A stretch of 55,448 nt of DNA from NCBI GenBank assembly GCA_002398845.1, contig DHBY01000098.1, positions 1,738-57,185 on the forward strand, written 5' to 3'. Within the stretch, counting starts at the first letter, position 1. Each line of letters opens with the position of its first letter. Source of the stretch: Firmicutes bacterium UBA4916 (GTDB lineage: Bacteria > Bacillota > Clostridia > Tissierellales > Tepidimicrobiaceae). Both the position numbers and the translations under genes were made by a program. The notes beneath the pieces were generated by a model. It was given only the letters and a program-made list of their open reading frames with translations. It made no database searches and was not told the origin of the DNA. Shown piece after piece: positions 1 through 7,860 of the stretch.

Positions 1-51
1 ATCTACTGCTTTATTTGTTATATTTAACAATAGATATAACAAAAAAGTTAA

Positions 52-543
52 TTATAATTTTTCTACTACTCTTTTATATATAAAATCTAAAATAATATTA
101 AAAATTGAGCAGTATAAGGATGAAAACCCAAACATAATAATTAGTTGCACTGATATATTCCCAGGAATATTAGTTCCAAATACAAGTATATCTAATAAAT
201 AAGTCATGATGCCCAAAGAAATAGTAAGAAAACTTCCAGAAATTAATCCAATATAAAACTTATTTTCAATATAATATTCAGCAATCCCTAAAGACAATCC
301 TACTATACCATTTGTAAAAAAGAAAAAAATTCCTTCATGAGGGCTTAGCATGGAAATCAGAAAACCTGCTATTACATAAATCATAACTCCAATCTTTGGC
401 TGAATTCTACTACCTATATATACTGGTATAGAGCTAAGAATAGTAATAAAAATAAATATCTCGGAGAAAACCACTGGTGATAGTTGAAATAACCATGCGA
501 ATAAAGCTAGTAATCCACCTATAGCAATATGTCTTGTATCCAT
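52..543 (-). CDS. Small polytopic membrane protein, function unknown
   Basis: A 163-residue protein made almost entirely of hydrophobic segments, with about five predicted membrane helices and short charged loops (RIQPK near residue 47, EYYIENK near residue 90). The composition and length resemble DUF2232/YybS-like or ECF-transporter S-component proteins, but I see no diagnostic motif, so the family is only a guess. The ribosome binding site is weak (GTAGGTGA before ATG). The gene is transcribed away from the neighbouring propeller gene, leaving a 123-bp divergent promoter region between them. Confidence 0.7.
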   Translation of the reverse strand: MDTRHIAIGGLLALFAWLFQLSPVVFSEIFIFITILSSIPVYIGSRIQPKIGVMIYVIAGFLISMLSPHEGIFFFFTNGIVGLSLGIAEYYIENKFYIGLISGSFLTISLGIMTYLLDILVFGTNIPGNISVQLIIMFGFSSLYCSIFNIILDFIYKRVVEKL

Positions 544-666
544 AAAATCACCTACAACTTTTTATTCATTTTATGAATCTAAACAAGAAAATGTTCTATA
601 TATCTGTGAACTAATTGATAATATTTGCATATATAATTATTAAGAACATATTTTGGGGGATAGAAA

Positions 667-1971
667 ATGATTAGATTTATAGATCCGGAAGATATTAAAG
701 TACCACGGGGTTATAATGTTGAAGTATTTGCAAAAGATTTAACTACACCAATAAATTTAATAATTAATGAAAATAATGAGATGTTCCTGGCAGATTCAGG
801 AGTAACAGATGGAAATGGCAAAGTATTAAAAATGGCTGATACTGGCTTTATAGTAATTGCCGATGGATTCAATCCACCTTTGACAGGAATAAACTACTAT
901 AATGGTGATATTTATGTATCTCATAGGGGAAAAATAACAGCAGTAAAAACTAGCGGAGAGAAAGTAGATATAATCTCTGGACTTCCAAGTTGGGGAGATC
1001 ACCACAATAATCAAGTAATATTTGGTCCTGACTCAAAAATGTATTTTGGTCAAGGAACTGCTACAAACTCAGGAGTAGTTGGTCTTGATAATATAAATTG
1101 GGTAAAGAATCATCCTCAATTTCATGATTATCCTGGTGAAGACATAATACTTAGAGGACAAAACTATATTACTAAAAACCCATTAACAAACTACCCATTA
1201 GATAAAGCATATACTGGTGCATATTCTCCTTTTAGTGTACCAACTTCACCTTATGAGAAAGTAAAAGGGGTCATAAAAGCTAGTGGAAGTATATTGAGGG
1301 CAAATCCAGATGGTTCAGACTTAGAACTAATATGTTGGGGCCTTAGAAATCCATTTAGGCTGAAATTCGACAGATTTGGAAGGCTATTCTGCACAAATCA
1401 TGGTGCTGATGTTAGAGGTAGTAGGCCTATAGACAATGCTCCTGATGAGTTCCAGCTAATACAAAATGGGGTATGGTTTGGCTGGCCTGATTATGCAGGG
1501 GGACTTCCTGTTACATTGGATATTTTTAAACCAGAAAATGGACCTCAACCTACATTTTTGTTAGCTGACCATCCAATGACACCACCTAAGCCTTTCGTAT
1601 GCTTTCCAAATCATGCAGCAAATATGGGATTTGACTTTAACTATAATCCTGTATTTGGTCCAATAGGTGATGCATATGTATCTTTATTTGGAAGTGAAGC
1701 TCCGGAAACTACTGGTGGGAAGCCTCTACCATGTGTAGGGCATAGGGTTGTAAAGGTGGAGATGAATACAAGGAAGGTAACTAATTTTGCAATAAATAAA
1801 TCTGGGTGTCCCTCAAGTATTACAAATAGTGGTGGACTGGAAAGGCCAATAGATGTAATATTTGATAAACATGGGAATATGTATGTAGTTGACTTTGGAT
1901 TGCTTGGAACTGGTGAAGAAGAAAATTGGCTCCCTAGAACTGGAGCCATTTGGAAAATATGTCGAATATAA
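667..1971 (+). CDS. Glucose/sorbosone dehydrogenase-like beta-propeller protein
   Basis: A 434-residue protein with the repeating blade pattern of the glucose/sorbosone dehydrogenase (GSDH) superfamily. Seen directly: an N-terminal GYNVEVFAKDLTTP-type opening, an LRNPFRLKFD motif near residue 225 followed by TNHGAD, and a C-terminal segment MYVVDFG near residue 410. Family members are PQQ-dependent sugar or aldose dehydrogenases, although many Firmicute versions have no proven cofactor. There is no signal peptide, which is unusual because most homologues are exported, so a cytoplasmic role is inferred. GGGGGA lies 5 nt before the ATG. The gene stands alone and ends at a strong hairpin terminator. 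Substrate unknown. Confidence 0.8.
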   Translation: MIRFIDPEDIKVPRGYNVEVFAKDLTTPINLIINENNEMFLADSGVTDGNGKVLKMADTGFIVIADGFNPPLTGINYYNGDIYVSHRGKITAVKTSGEKVDIISGLPSWGDHHNNQVIFGPDSKMYFGQGTATNSGVVGLDNINWVKNHPQFHDYPGEDIILRGQNYITKNPLTNYPLDKAYTGAYSPFSVPTSPYEKVKGVIKASGSILRANPDGSDLELICWGLRNPFRLKFDRFGRLFCTNHGADVRGSRPIDNAPDEFQLIQNGVWFGWPDYAGGLPVTLDIFKPENGPQPTFLLADHPMTPPKPFVCFPNHAANMGFDFNYNPVFGPIGDAYVSLFGSEAPETTGGKPLPCVGHRVVKVEMNTRKVTNFAINKSGCPSSITNSGGLERPIDVIFDKHGNMYVVDFGLLGTGEEENWLPRTGAIWKICRI

Positions 1972-1973
1972 TA

Positions 1974-2012
1974 AAAGGAACTGTAGACCAAAACAAAGGC
2001 TACAGTTCCTTT
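1974..2012 (+). terminator. Rho-independent terminator after the propeller gene
   Basis: A perfect 13-bp stem (AAAGGAACTGTAG / CTACAGTTCCTTT) with a 13-nt loop follows the stop codon at once and is followed by T-rich sequence. The A-rich 5' flank means it could also work in the other direction. Confidence 0.8.
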
Positions 2013-2273
2013 AATCATTTTCTTTAGCATCTGAGGATTAGAATTATTATTGTATCCCTTCATTTTTTATGATAATTAAATATGTATATTATATGATAAT
2101 TTTCAATACGCAATAATTTGTAACCATTATATTTGCTAATTTTCTATATATATCTACTTTCATAGAAATTATCAGTTTCTGCACTAGATATTTCAAAATT
2201 TTCTACTTTCCATTTTATATATATTTCATCTAATATATATTTATAGCTTATTATATCTTTTATTTAATAGCTT

Positions 2274-3080
2274 TTACGATATAAGAAAACTTAGTACTTG
2301 CTGATTAAAATCCTTAGCCTCTTCAAATGCCCCATGTCCAAGACCCTTATACAAAATTAACTTGCTTTTATTTATTCTTTTAGCCATTTCTTCACTTGCA
2401 TTTTTTCCTACAACTTTGTCGCTATCCCCACCTATTACTAAAGTAGCACATTTAATTTTATCTAATTCATCATAAGCATTATGATGAAGACATGCATTGG
2501 CCTGAACTATGAATCTTTTAAAGCTTTTTGGTTTCCCAACTCTTGTCAGAATGGGATAAAACACTCCATATTTTTTGAGTTTATCCTCTGTGTAAGTTTT
2601 CTCCATAGTATCTATAATTAAGTTTCTATAATCATTATTTTCAGCCAATGTCACCCAATTTTTTATAACTTTCTGTATAATATCATTCTGTTTCGAAGTA
2701 GACACCCCTATAATAAGTTTATCTACCATTTCAGGGTAATCAATGGCAAGATATTGTGTTATCATTCCTCCTTGTGAAATCCCCATTATGTGAGCATTTT
2801 TTATACCTAGATTTTCCATGGCAATCTTCTGGTCTTCTGCCATATCTCTGATTGAATACCCTTCTTCAATATAATTCTTTCTACTAAAAACATATACTTT
2901 GTATTCTTTAGCAAATAGCTTATACATTCTTGCAAGCAATATTTTTGTTCCTTTAACGGTTTTTAGTCCATCTCCTAAACCTGGTATAATAATAAAAGCT
3001 TTTTTACCACTGCCAAAAGTAACATAGTCCATATCTGTTATACCAATATTTACCTTCCCTTCCTCTGCCTCATAAAACAT
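2274..3080 (-). CDS. Alpha/beta hydrolase
   Basis: A 268-residue alpha/beta-hydrolase fold enzyme. The nucleophile elbow GISQGG puts the catalytic serine at about residue 102. The acid is probably D221 in GGDSDKVV, and the histidine is H249 in GLGHGAF, so the triad is complete. The oxyanion region IIPGLGDG is at residues 31-38. No signal peptide, so it is cytoplasmic. It lies 12 bp downstream of a TetR regulator on the same strand and probably shares its promoter and operator. That suggests an inducible esterase or lipase-like enzyme acting on the regulator's ligand or a related compound. The substrate cannot be read from sequence. The 3' flank (2013-2273) is AT-rich and holds nothing I can name. 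Confidence 0.85.
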   Translation of the reverse strand: MFYEAEEGKVNIGITDMDYVTFGSGKKAFIIIPGLGDGLKTVKGTKILLARMYKLFAKEYKVYVFSRKNYIEEGYSIRDMAEDQKIAMENLGIKNAHIMGISQGGMITQYLAIDYPEMVDKLIIGVSTSKQNDIIQKVIKNWVTLAENNDYRNLIIDTMEKTYTEDKLKKYGVFYPILTRVGKPKSFKRFIVQANACLHHNAYDELDKIKCATLVIGGDSDKVVGKNASEEMAKRINKSKLILYKGLGHGAFEEAKDFNQQVLSFLIS

Positions 3081-3092
3081 TATAATGTCCCC

Positions 3093-3713
3093 CTATTCAT
3101 ATAATCCTTTTTTTAGCATCTCAATATATTTCTTAAGCTCTTCTAAATAACAATCTTTAATATCATTGATATTAGAATATTGACCTGATTCTTTAATAAA
3201 TTTTGCATTAAGTCCCTCAAGAACCCATTTTAAAACATTTAAAACCTTTTCATTTTCCCATTTTAATACTTGTGTTTTAGAATCCTCTAATAGTTTGTAA
3301 CAAAAAAGTTCTTTAATAAGCTTATATCTCTCTATAGTTTTCTTGTATATATTCGAACTATCGTCACTAAAAGCACGCTTTAAAAGATTATAGTTATCAA
3401 TATTCTCTATGTACCAATTAAATTCGGCCTCTGCATATATAAGAATAATTTCAAATATATCTCCTTCAGGCTTTGATAACTCCCCTTTTAGATTTTTTAC
3501 TAAATCATCTATGACATAATCTAATATATAAAAATATAAATCTTCTTTATTAGCGAAATATTTAAAGAGACTTCCCTTACTTATAGAAGCTTTTTTAACA
3601 ATTCTATTCGTTGATGCCTCATTGTAACCGTACTGTGCAAACTCGCTTAATCCAGCTTTAATAATTCGATTTCTTTTATCCATGTCTAGTTGATAAAATA
3701 GCTTTTTTGGCAT
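3093..3713 (-). CDS. TetR/AcrR family transcriptional regulator
   Basis: A 206-residue regulator. Residues of about 10-57 form the TetR helix-turn-helix: AGLSEFAQYGYNEAST, then IVKKASISKGSLFKYFANKEDLY. The C-terminal helical part is variable, as is usual for ligand-binding domains of this family. RBS AGGAGG lies before the ATG. A 34-bp perfect-arm palindrome and a consensus sigma-A promoter sit directly upstream, so autorepression is strongly inferred. The alpha/beta hydrolase follows in the same transcript and is the likely target. Confidence 0.9.
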   Translation of the reverse strand: MPKKLFYQLDMDKRNRIIKAGLSEFAQYGYNEASTNRIVKKASISKGSLFKYFANKEDLYFYILDYVIDDLVKNLKGELSKPEGDIFEIILIYAEAEFNWYIENIDNYNLLKRAFSDDSSNIYKKTIERYKLIKELFCYKLLEDSKTQVLKWENEKVLNVLKWVLEGLNAKFIKESGQYSNINDIKDCYLEELKKYIEMLKKGLYE

Positions 3714-3745
3714 ATTTTCCTCCTATCAATCATTGGCTACTTAAA

Positions 3746-3779
3746 ATCTGCTTAATGACCATGTGGTCATTAAGCAGAT
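3746..3779. promoter_or_regulatory. Palindromic operator of the TetR regulator
   Basis: Two perfect 16-bp arms (ATCTGCTTAATGACCA and its reverse complement) are separated by only TG. The centre, GACCATGTGGTC, is typical of operators bound by dimeric TetR-family proteins. The palindrome begins inside the -10 element of the leftward promoter and covers the predicted transcription start, so a bound regulator would block RNA polymerase. It lies 33 bp before the regulator start codon. Confidence 0.85.
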
Positions 3780-3806
3780 AATATAATTGTTTTCATTATT
3801 TGTCAA
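3778..3806 (-). promoter_or_regulatory. Sigma-A promoter of the TetR-hydrolase operon
   Basis: Read leftward, TTGACA (3801-3806, complement) and TATTAT (3778-3783, complement) are separated by exactly 17 bp. The -10 overlaps the first bases of the palindromic operator. Confidence 0.85.
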
Positions 3807-3944
3807 GTTTTAAAATACCCCTATCCCAAAATGTATTTGTCTTTTGGGTCTCATTTTTCGATTTCTTTATTTATTCTAAATTATCTAAGACAGCACAAAA
3901 AATTATTACTTACTATTTTACCACAAATTAGAATAGCTTGTCTT

Positions 3945-3963
3945 AATTATGATATAGTTCGCC
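3945..3963 (-). repeat. Degenerate copy of the rlmH 3'-end sequence, putative outer att site
   Basis: This sequence matches the 19-bp rlmH-end repeat at 16 of 19 positions, in the same orientation as the copies at 7707-7725 and 8803-8821. The decamer ACTAGTAAAA begins 11 bases after the core here and at the identical offset after the 7707 copy. Two cassettes would share such a distal end sequence if the same recombinase had inserted them. The surrounding 3810-4020 stretch has no credible gene. Confidence 0.55.
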
Positions 3964-4022
3964 CTATTAATTCTACTAGTAAAACCCATTTAATAGCGTA
4001 TATCAAATTAAATTATAGTAAA

Positions 4023-4063
4023 ATAAAAGGCTTAGCATATTCATATTATGCCAAGCCTTTTAT
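4023..4063 (-). terminator. Terminator of the methyltransferase transcript
   Basis: A 17-bp inverted repeat with one mismatch (ATAAAAGGCTTAGCATA / TATGCCAAGCCTTTTAT). Read leftward it is followed by a T-rich tract. It lies 70 bp beyond the methyltransferase stop codon. Confidence 0.75.
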
Positions 4064-4132
4064 TAACTATAGTAAATTGTCCTTGGTTCTTGTATACTAT
4101 CTACATTTTCCAATACTTAAGTTTTAATTATT

Positions 4133-4765
4133 TTATAATAATTTTTCAAGCTGAATAATTCCCGCACAATGGGATATAGCGATAAATTTAACATTTTCTT
4201 TAGGAAAAAATTCTTTTAGTTCATCAAACACAATATATATTTCTTCATCATCCCATTCATCTTTACCAGTTTCTGCCTTACACCGCTCTAGCAATGCTCT
4301 TGTTTCAAAAGCTATATCTCCAATAATAATTTTACTTTCTTTAGCAAGATGATCTTCTACTTTCTCAATAAACCTAATTTTAGTTTCGTCCTCTAAATGG
4401 TGTAATGCATAGGTGCTTATTATATAATCAAATTGTATATTTTCTAGCTCCTCTGGAAAACCTTTAGAAAAATCATATTGAACCAATTTAGCTAAGGGCA
4501 TTTTCTCCTTTGCGATTTCTATCATCTTCTCAGAGAAGTCAATACCATATATTTCATACCCATCATCATATAGTTTTTTAGTTAATACTCCTGTACCAAA
4601 TCCAATATCTAATATTTTTGCTTTTTCTTTTTTATGAACCATATTGTAAATAGTGCCTAGGACATCCTTATATCCTGCAAATGGATATTCATTATTTTCT
4701 TCACATAAATGAACACTTTCATCGTATCCATCGGCCCATAAATCAAAACCTTTATTATCTAGCAT
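4133..4765 (-). CDS. Class I SAM-dependent methyltransferase
   Basis: A 210-residue protein with the SAM-binding motif I ILDIGFGTG at residues 51-59, the acidic residue ending strand 2 in IYGIDFSEKM, and the motif IV region FDYIISTYALHHL. This resembles small-molecule methyltransferases of the UbiE/YrrT type, so the target is likely a metabolite or drug rather than DNA. I chose the ATG at 4765 because AAGGAGG precedes it at good spacing; an upstream in-frame ATG (4801) has no such site. The start overlaps the end of the acetyltransferase gene by 11 bp, so the two are translationally coupled. Part of the rlmH-linked island. Confidence 0.85.
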   Translation of the reverse strand: MLDNKGFDLWADGYDESVHLCEENNEYPFAGYKDVLGTIYNMVHKKEKAKILDIGFGTGVLTKKLYDDGYEIYGIDFSEKMIEIAKEKMPLAKLVQYDFSKGFPEELENIQFDYIISTYALHHLEDETKIRFIEKVEDHLAKESKIIIGDIAFETRALLERCKAETGKDEWDDEEIYIVFDELKEFFPKENVKFIAISHCAGIIQLEKLL

Positions 4766-5303
4766 TAAAGAATTCCTCCTTACTAAGTTCATAATCAACA
4801 ACAGTTCTCAATTTTCCATTTTGGTCTTTCCAACAATCCTTTCTTATTCCAATCTTTCGAGCTCCAATCTTATTTTCATAAACATGTTGGGCTCTCTTGT
4901 TTTCAAGCATTGTATCCAAAACAATTTTTTCTATTGGAAACTTAGAATTAATAGCTTCATCTGTAAAAAGAAATTCAAATAACATTCTGATAATTTTAGG
5001 CCCATAGCCTTGATTCTGATAACTAAAATCACATATTTTCCATCCAGGATATACAGCATTATCTCCTTTAATTCTATAATTTAGTTCTCCTACAAGCTTA
5101 CCATCAATTTCTATTACACAGAGTTGACTTAATTTACCTTCCCAACCCCTAATATTTTTTATAGTATCTTCTAAAGATTCCCCCAAACCCCTAGGAAAAC
5201 CTGCATGCTCCATAACCTTTCCATCATTCCACCACTTATTTAATTGAACAGCATCATTTATAGTGGCACTTCTAATTACAATATTGTCTTTTCGAATTCT
5301 CAT
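4755..5303 (-). CDS. GNAT family N-acetyltransferase
   Basis: A 182-residue acetyltransferase of the RimJ/RimL-like GNAT branch. The acetyl-CoA region is the QNQGYGPKIIRMLFEFLF segment in the middle, and N/Y-type residues in LENKRAQHVYEN mark the C-terminal helix. The start is the ATG at 5303, which follows TGGAGGAAATT; the ATG at 5315 is part of that ribosome binding site. It may modify an aminoglycoside-like drug, an amino group or a protein terminus; sequence does not decide. It is translationally coupled to the methyltransferase, which suggests both act on the same substrate. Confidence 0.8.
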   Translation of the reverse strand: MRIRKDNIVIRSATINDAVQLNKWWNDGKVMEHAGFPRGLGESLEDTIKNIRGWEGKLSQLCVIEIDGKLVGELNYRIKGDNAVYPGWKICDFSYQNQGYGPKIIRMLFEFLFTDEAINSKFPIEKIVLDTMLENKRAQHVYENKIGARKIGIRKDCWKDQNGKLRTVVDYELSKEEFFNAR

Positions 5304-5326
5304 AATTTCCTCCATTAAATTTATTT

Positions 5327-5361
5327 GGAGGGTTTATAGGGCGTGAACCCTCCCTACACGC
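5327..5361 (-). promoter_or_regulatory. Leader with alternative hairpins before the acetyltransferase
   Basis: Two mutually exclusive pairings exist: GGAGGGTT (5327-5334) with AACCCTCC (5346-5353), and GCGTG (5341-5345) with CACGC (5357-5361). In the leftward RNA, CCTCC of the first stem could also pair with the GGAGG ribosome binding site of the acetyltransferase. No T-tract follows, so translational control is more plausible than termination. Speculative. Confidence 0.35.
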
Positions 5362-5487
5362 TTAGCTATCATTTTCATCATCTCAGCCACTTCCTTTCTT
5401 TATATTTATATGATAACACTTAAAGTGTAATCAGCTAATTGCTTCATTATAAATCTCCATATTTTAATAGGAATTGAGATTATAAAC

Positions 5488-5898
5488 TTAATCCATTTGT
5501 TCTTTTCGATAATAGAGAAGTCTAGTTTCTAATGTTACAGTATGAAGTTCGAAAAGATGATTATCATAATCATAAAAATATATTGAATTACCTTCTCCTT
5601 CGATCCTCTTTCTGCCACTTTCTATTTCTAAGCCAAGGTTCTGAATTCTTTCAAGATACATATCATAATCTGATTCATCTATTTTAAAAGCTATGTGATT
5701 ATAGCTTTTTTCAATCTCTTCTCCCTCCATAACTGCAACCCACAAGTCATTTATTAGGAAAAATTTTTCTTTGGATATAAAAAATTTTTTGTCACCGCTA
5801 GAATAAACTTCTTTAGCTCCAAAACTCTCTTCAAAAAAAGTTGTTGCCTTATCTAAGTCTTTGACAATAAAAGTAATGTGGCTAATTCCCTCTATCAA
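5488..5898 (-). CDS. fosX: Fosfomycin hydrolase FosX (VOC superfamily)
   Basis: A 136-residue vicinal-oxygen-chelate protein closely resembling FosX. This enzyme is a Mn(II)-dependent epoxide hydrolase that opens fosfomycin with water. The metal ligands fit the family: His7 (ISHITF), His68 (YNHIAF) and Glu117 (HLFELH). Glu44 (SKEKF) sits where FosX has its general base. The YSSGDK loop and the IYFYDYDNHLFELH block are FosX-like. FosA and FosB use a thiol instead of water and lack this Glu44 arrangement. The start is TTG, preceded by GGGGGG at 7 nt. It sits 34 bp after a frameshifted membrane-protein gene, inside the rlmH-linked island. Confidence 0.9.
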   Translation of the reverse strand: MIEGISHITFIVKDLDKATTFFEESFGAKEVYSSGDKKFFISKEKFFLINDLWVAVMEGEEIEKSYNHIAFKIDESDYDMYLERIQNLGLEIESGRKRIEGEGNSIYFYDYDNHLFELHTVTLETRLLYYRKEQMD

Positions 5899-5932
5899 GT
5901 TTATCCCCCCTAAAATGTGGATTCTGAATTTA

Positions 5933-6227
5933 CTAAAAAACTCGCTTCCTTTGATTGAAAATTTTGCCTCTAGATATCATCACTACAACAATTATTATCA
6001 TAATAATATTCATAGCCAAAACTACAACACTTATGAACTCTTCCTTTTTCAAATATTAATGTAGCAATCACAGTTACCATAAGTGGTACTAGTTCCCACC
6101 ATAACCTAGTTACGGCTGAGTTTCCATGAGTGAACTGTGGTTCATATAAAAAATCCATAGAAACAAAAATAGCCCAAAGAACAAAGAATCCAAGTGCCTT
6201 TCCTGTTGTTGTTAATAGCTTTTTCAT
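5933..6227 (-). pseudogene. Frameshifted small membrane protein
   Basis: The intact reading frame gives 85 residues (5970-6227) with two hydrophobic segments (FFVLWAIFVSM; LVPLMVTVIATLIF) and then an odd cysteine-rich tail. One frame over, directly after the A5 run near 6050, the sequence continues as FISVVVLAMNIIMIIIVV, a convincing third membrane helix, and ends with a basic tail at 5933. Removing one A restores a protein of about 97 residues. The N-terminal part resembles the start of CPBP-type membrane proteins, but this is not certain. Either a recent frameshift, a sequencing error or homopolymer slippage. Confidence 0.6.
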
Positions 6228-6263
6228 TTCTGCACCTCATAAAATATGATTTACTTTATAAAC

Positions 6264-6641
6264 CTAAATTCTCCTAATTCCGTGTAAATCAAAATAAACA
6301 TTCCTTGCTTTAAAGGGAGAAGGGTTAATATATTGTAATTTCACCTTTTCAAAATCAGTTATTCTTTTAGAATGAAAATAAGGTTTTTCAAACTTTAACC
6401 TTTCATCTCTTAGCCAATCAGGAACCTCTATGTCATGTAATTGTAAACAGTAATCTATTAAGGCAGATACCTTTGTTAAATATTTTATTTCTTCATCATT
6501 ACAGTTATCTATATCTATTGGCTCATATAAACTATTTATAAACTTCATATCTTTAGATTTTAATAATTCTAATAATTGATTTATACCTGTATTTTCATCT
6601 GGATACTCAAATAAATCCTTTAAGTATTTATTCCCAATCAT
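6264..6641 (-). CDS. Uncharacterised partner of a nucleotidyltransferase-type protein
   Basis: A 125-residue soluble protein that I do not recognise. It is rich in charged residues and leucine, with a helical N-terminus (LKDLFEYPDENTGINQLLELLKSK) and a PDWLRDERLKFEKPYF segment. The start codon overlaps the 3' end of the nucleotidyltransferase gene by 14 bp and is preceded by GGGGAGG, so the two form a tightly coupled pair. Such pairing resembles nucleotidyltransferase toxin-antitoxin or defence modules, but the roles are inferred from arrangement only. Confidence 0.65.
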   Translation of the reverse strand: MIGNKYLKDLFEYPDENTGINQLLELLKSKDMKFINSLYEPIDIDNCNDEEIKYLTKVSALIDYCLQLHDIEVPDWLRDERLKFEKPYFHSKRITDFEKVKLQYINPSPFKARNVYFDLHGIRRI

Positions 6642-7194
6642 AACCTAAATCCTCCCCTAAATATTTAATGAAATTTATTTGTCTTTCTCCTAAAAGTGTA
6701 AGGGGAATATAATCCGAAACTATATCTAAAAGCTCTGTTTTGGTAGTAATATTCAAATTTTTACATAATATATAAGCATCTACAAAATCTTTGGCTGGCT
6801 CTGGCCTGGCAGCTAGTATTTTCATAGCTAGTAATTGTTCAGCTTTTGGTTTTAGTATTTTTAAATTAGAATATACTCTATAAGTTTCCTTATCCTCTTT
6901 TAATAGGGATTTTAATGGCTCTTTAATATCTTCATTTATCCAATCATCGGAAAGATTAAAAGTAAATTGTGTAAGGTCTAATATGTTTTTTAACAATTTA
7001 GAGTTTGTTTCACTAAAAACACAATCTATATCTTTAGTGGCAGGTCTGTTGTCATAAATAATAGTCATAATAGAACCTCCATAAACCGTTATTTCAAGTT
7101 GTAATTGATTTTCTTTTAGCCGTTCATTTAGATAATCGAAAATCTCCAATAACTTATCTTTGTCCATTAAACCTATATCCTTGGGTTTAGCCAT
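6628..7194 (-). CDS. DUF6036-like nucleotidyltransferase-fold protein
   Basis: A 188-residue protein with the start of a polymerase-beta-type nucleotidyltransferase domain. GGS at residues 39-41 is followed by a DxD at residues 55-57 (TKDIDCVF), the expected metal-binding pair. Next come KAEQLLAMKILAARPEPAKDFVD, a helical segment common in DUF6036/AbiEii-like proteins. The start is the ATG at 7194 after AGGAGGGATAAT; an ATG 18 bp upstream lacks this site. First gene of a two-gene unit in the rlmH-linked island. The substrate (NTP, tRNA or protein) is unknown. Confidence 0.7.
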   Translation of the reverse strand: MAKPKDIGLMDKDKLLEIFDYLNERLKENQLQLEITVYGGSIMTIIYDNRPATKDIDCVFSETNSKLLKNILDLTQFTFNLSDDWINEDIKEPLKSLLKEDKETYRVYSNLKILKPKAEQLLAMKILAARPEPAKDFVDAYILCKNLNITTKTELLDIVSDYIPLTLLGERQINFIKYLGEDLGYDWE

Positions 7195-7293
7195 ATTATC
7201 CCTCCTAATCATGGAATTTATTGCTATCTTAATTATATCATACTAATAGATAATTTTCGTTTATCGCATATAATATAAATATTGCGGAACAGA

Positions 7294-7620
7294 CTAAGCA
7301 TTATGGCACTCTAAATAATCAACCCTTTTTCCAGTCTTTATAGCGTATTCTATTTCACCTTTTGTACTTTCGCCTATATATCCATTTTTATTAATCACAT
7401 AAATTTCATCAGACATATCGATTTTTCTTTTATGTATATCGTCAAGCATTACTTTAATTTCAGGAGTGATGACATTTTCAAACTCACCATCAGCATGTCC
7501 AAACAATCCTACTGAAATAACTATATTCCCTTCTAGAGTTAATTGTTTTTGTACCTTCAAGAACTCATCTTTAAACCTCGTACTCCCGCACAAAGTTATT
7601 ACTTTATACTTTCCTACCAT
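7294..7620 (-). CDS. DUF4406/nucleoside 2-deoxyribosyltransferase-like protein
   Basis: A 108-residue protein with a Rossmann-like opening VITLCGSTRFKDEF and a central DMSDEIYVINKNGYIGESTKGEIEYA block. This arrangement resembles nucleoside 2-deoxyribosyltransferase-like folds, where the GSTRF loop contacts nucleotide and the GES-x-E segment carries the catalytic glutamate. I chose ATG at 7620 because GGAGGATATT precedes it. The real reaction is unknown. It lies close to the inner att-like repeat and is probably cassette cargo. Confidence 0.65.
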   Translation of the reverse strand: MVGKYKVITLCGSTRFKDEFLKVQKQLTLEGNIVISVGLFGHADGEFENVITPEIKVMLDDIHKRKIDMSDEIYVINKNGYIGESTKGEIEYAIKTGKRVDYLECHNA

Positions 7621-7706
7621 AATATCCTCCATTTAATTCGCCTTATCCTACTATTGCGCATTATATCATTTATTTCTAGCTTATGACAATTCCTAAGCTT
7701 ACCACT

Positions 7707-7725
7707 ACTTATGATACGGTTCGCC
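7707..7725 (-). repeat. Perfect second copy of the rlmH 3' end, putative att site
   Basis: The 19 bases ACTTATGATACGGTTCGCC are identical to 8803-8821, the end of rlmH. In the rlmH direction they still read GEPYHK followed by a stop, but no rlmH body is attached. Right of the core, ACTAGTAAAA occurs at the same offset as at 3945-3963. It marks a boundary between a 1.1-kb and a 3.8-kb cassette. Confidence 0.75.
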
Positions 7726-7783
7726 ACATCGACTTCACTAGTAAAATAAATAGAATATATTTAGCAGTTAATATAGGCTGCTA

Positions 7784-7829
7784 AAATAAAAGCATCAGGT
7801 TTCATCACATAAACCTAATGCTTTTATTT
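7784..7829 (-). terminator. Terminator of the toxin-antitoxin operon
   Basis: A 19-bp inverted repeat with one mismatch (arms 7784-7802 and 7811-7829, AAATAAAAGCATCAGGTTT and its partner). It lies 31 bp past the toxin stop codon, and the leftward transcript runs into TTTTATTT. Confidence 0.75.
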
Positions 7830-7860
7830 GAACATTATCAAAAACTTAAAAATTAATTTA

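Noticed and set aside
1641..2063. 140-residue minus-strand open frame under the propeller gene
   Set aside because: It is a shadow of the propeller gene and its terminator, with no plausible start.
3831..4127. 98-residue open frame on the plus strand
   Set aside because: It runs through the att-like repeat and the methyltransferase terminator and has no ribosome binding site.
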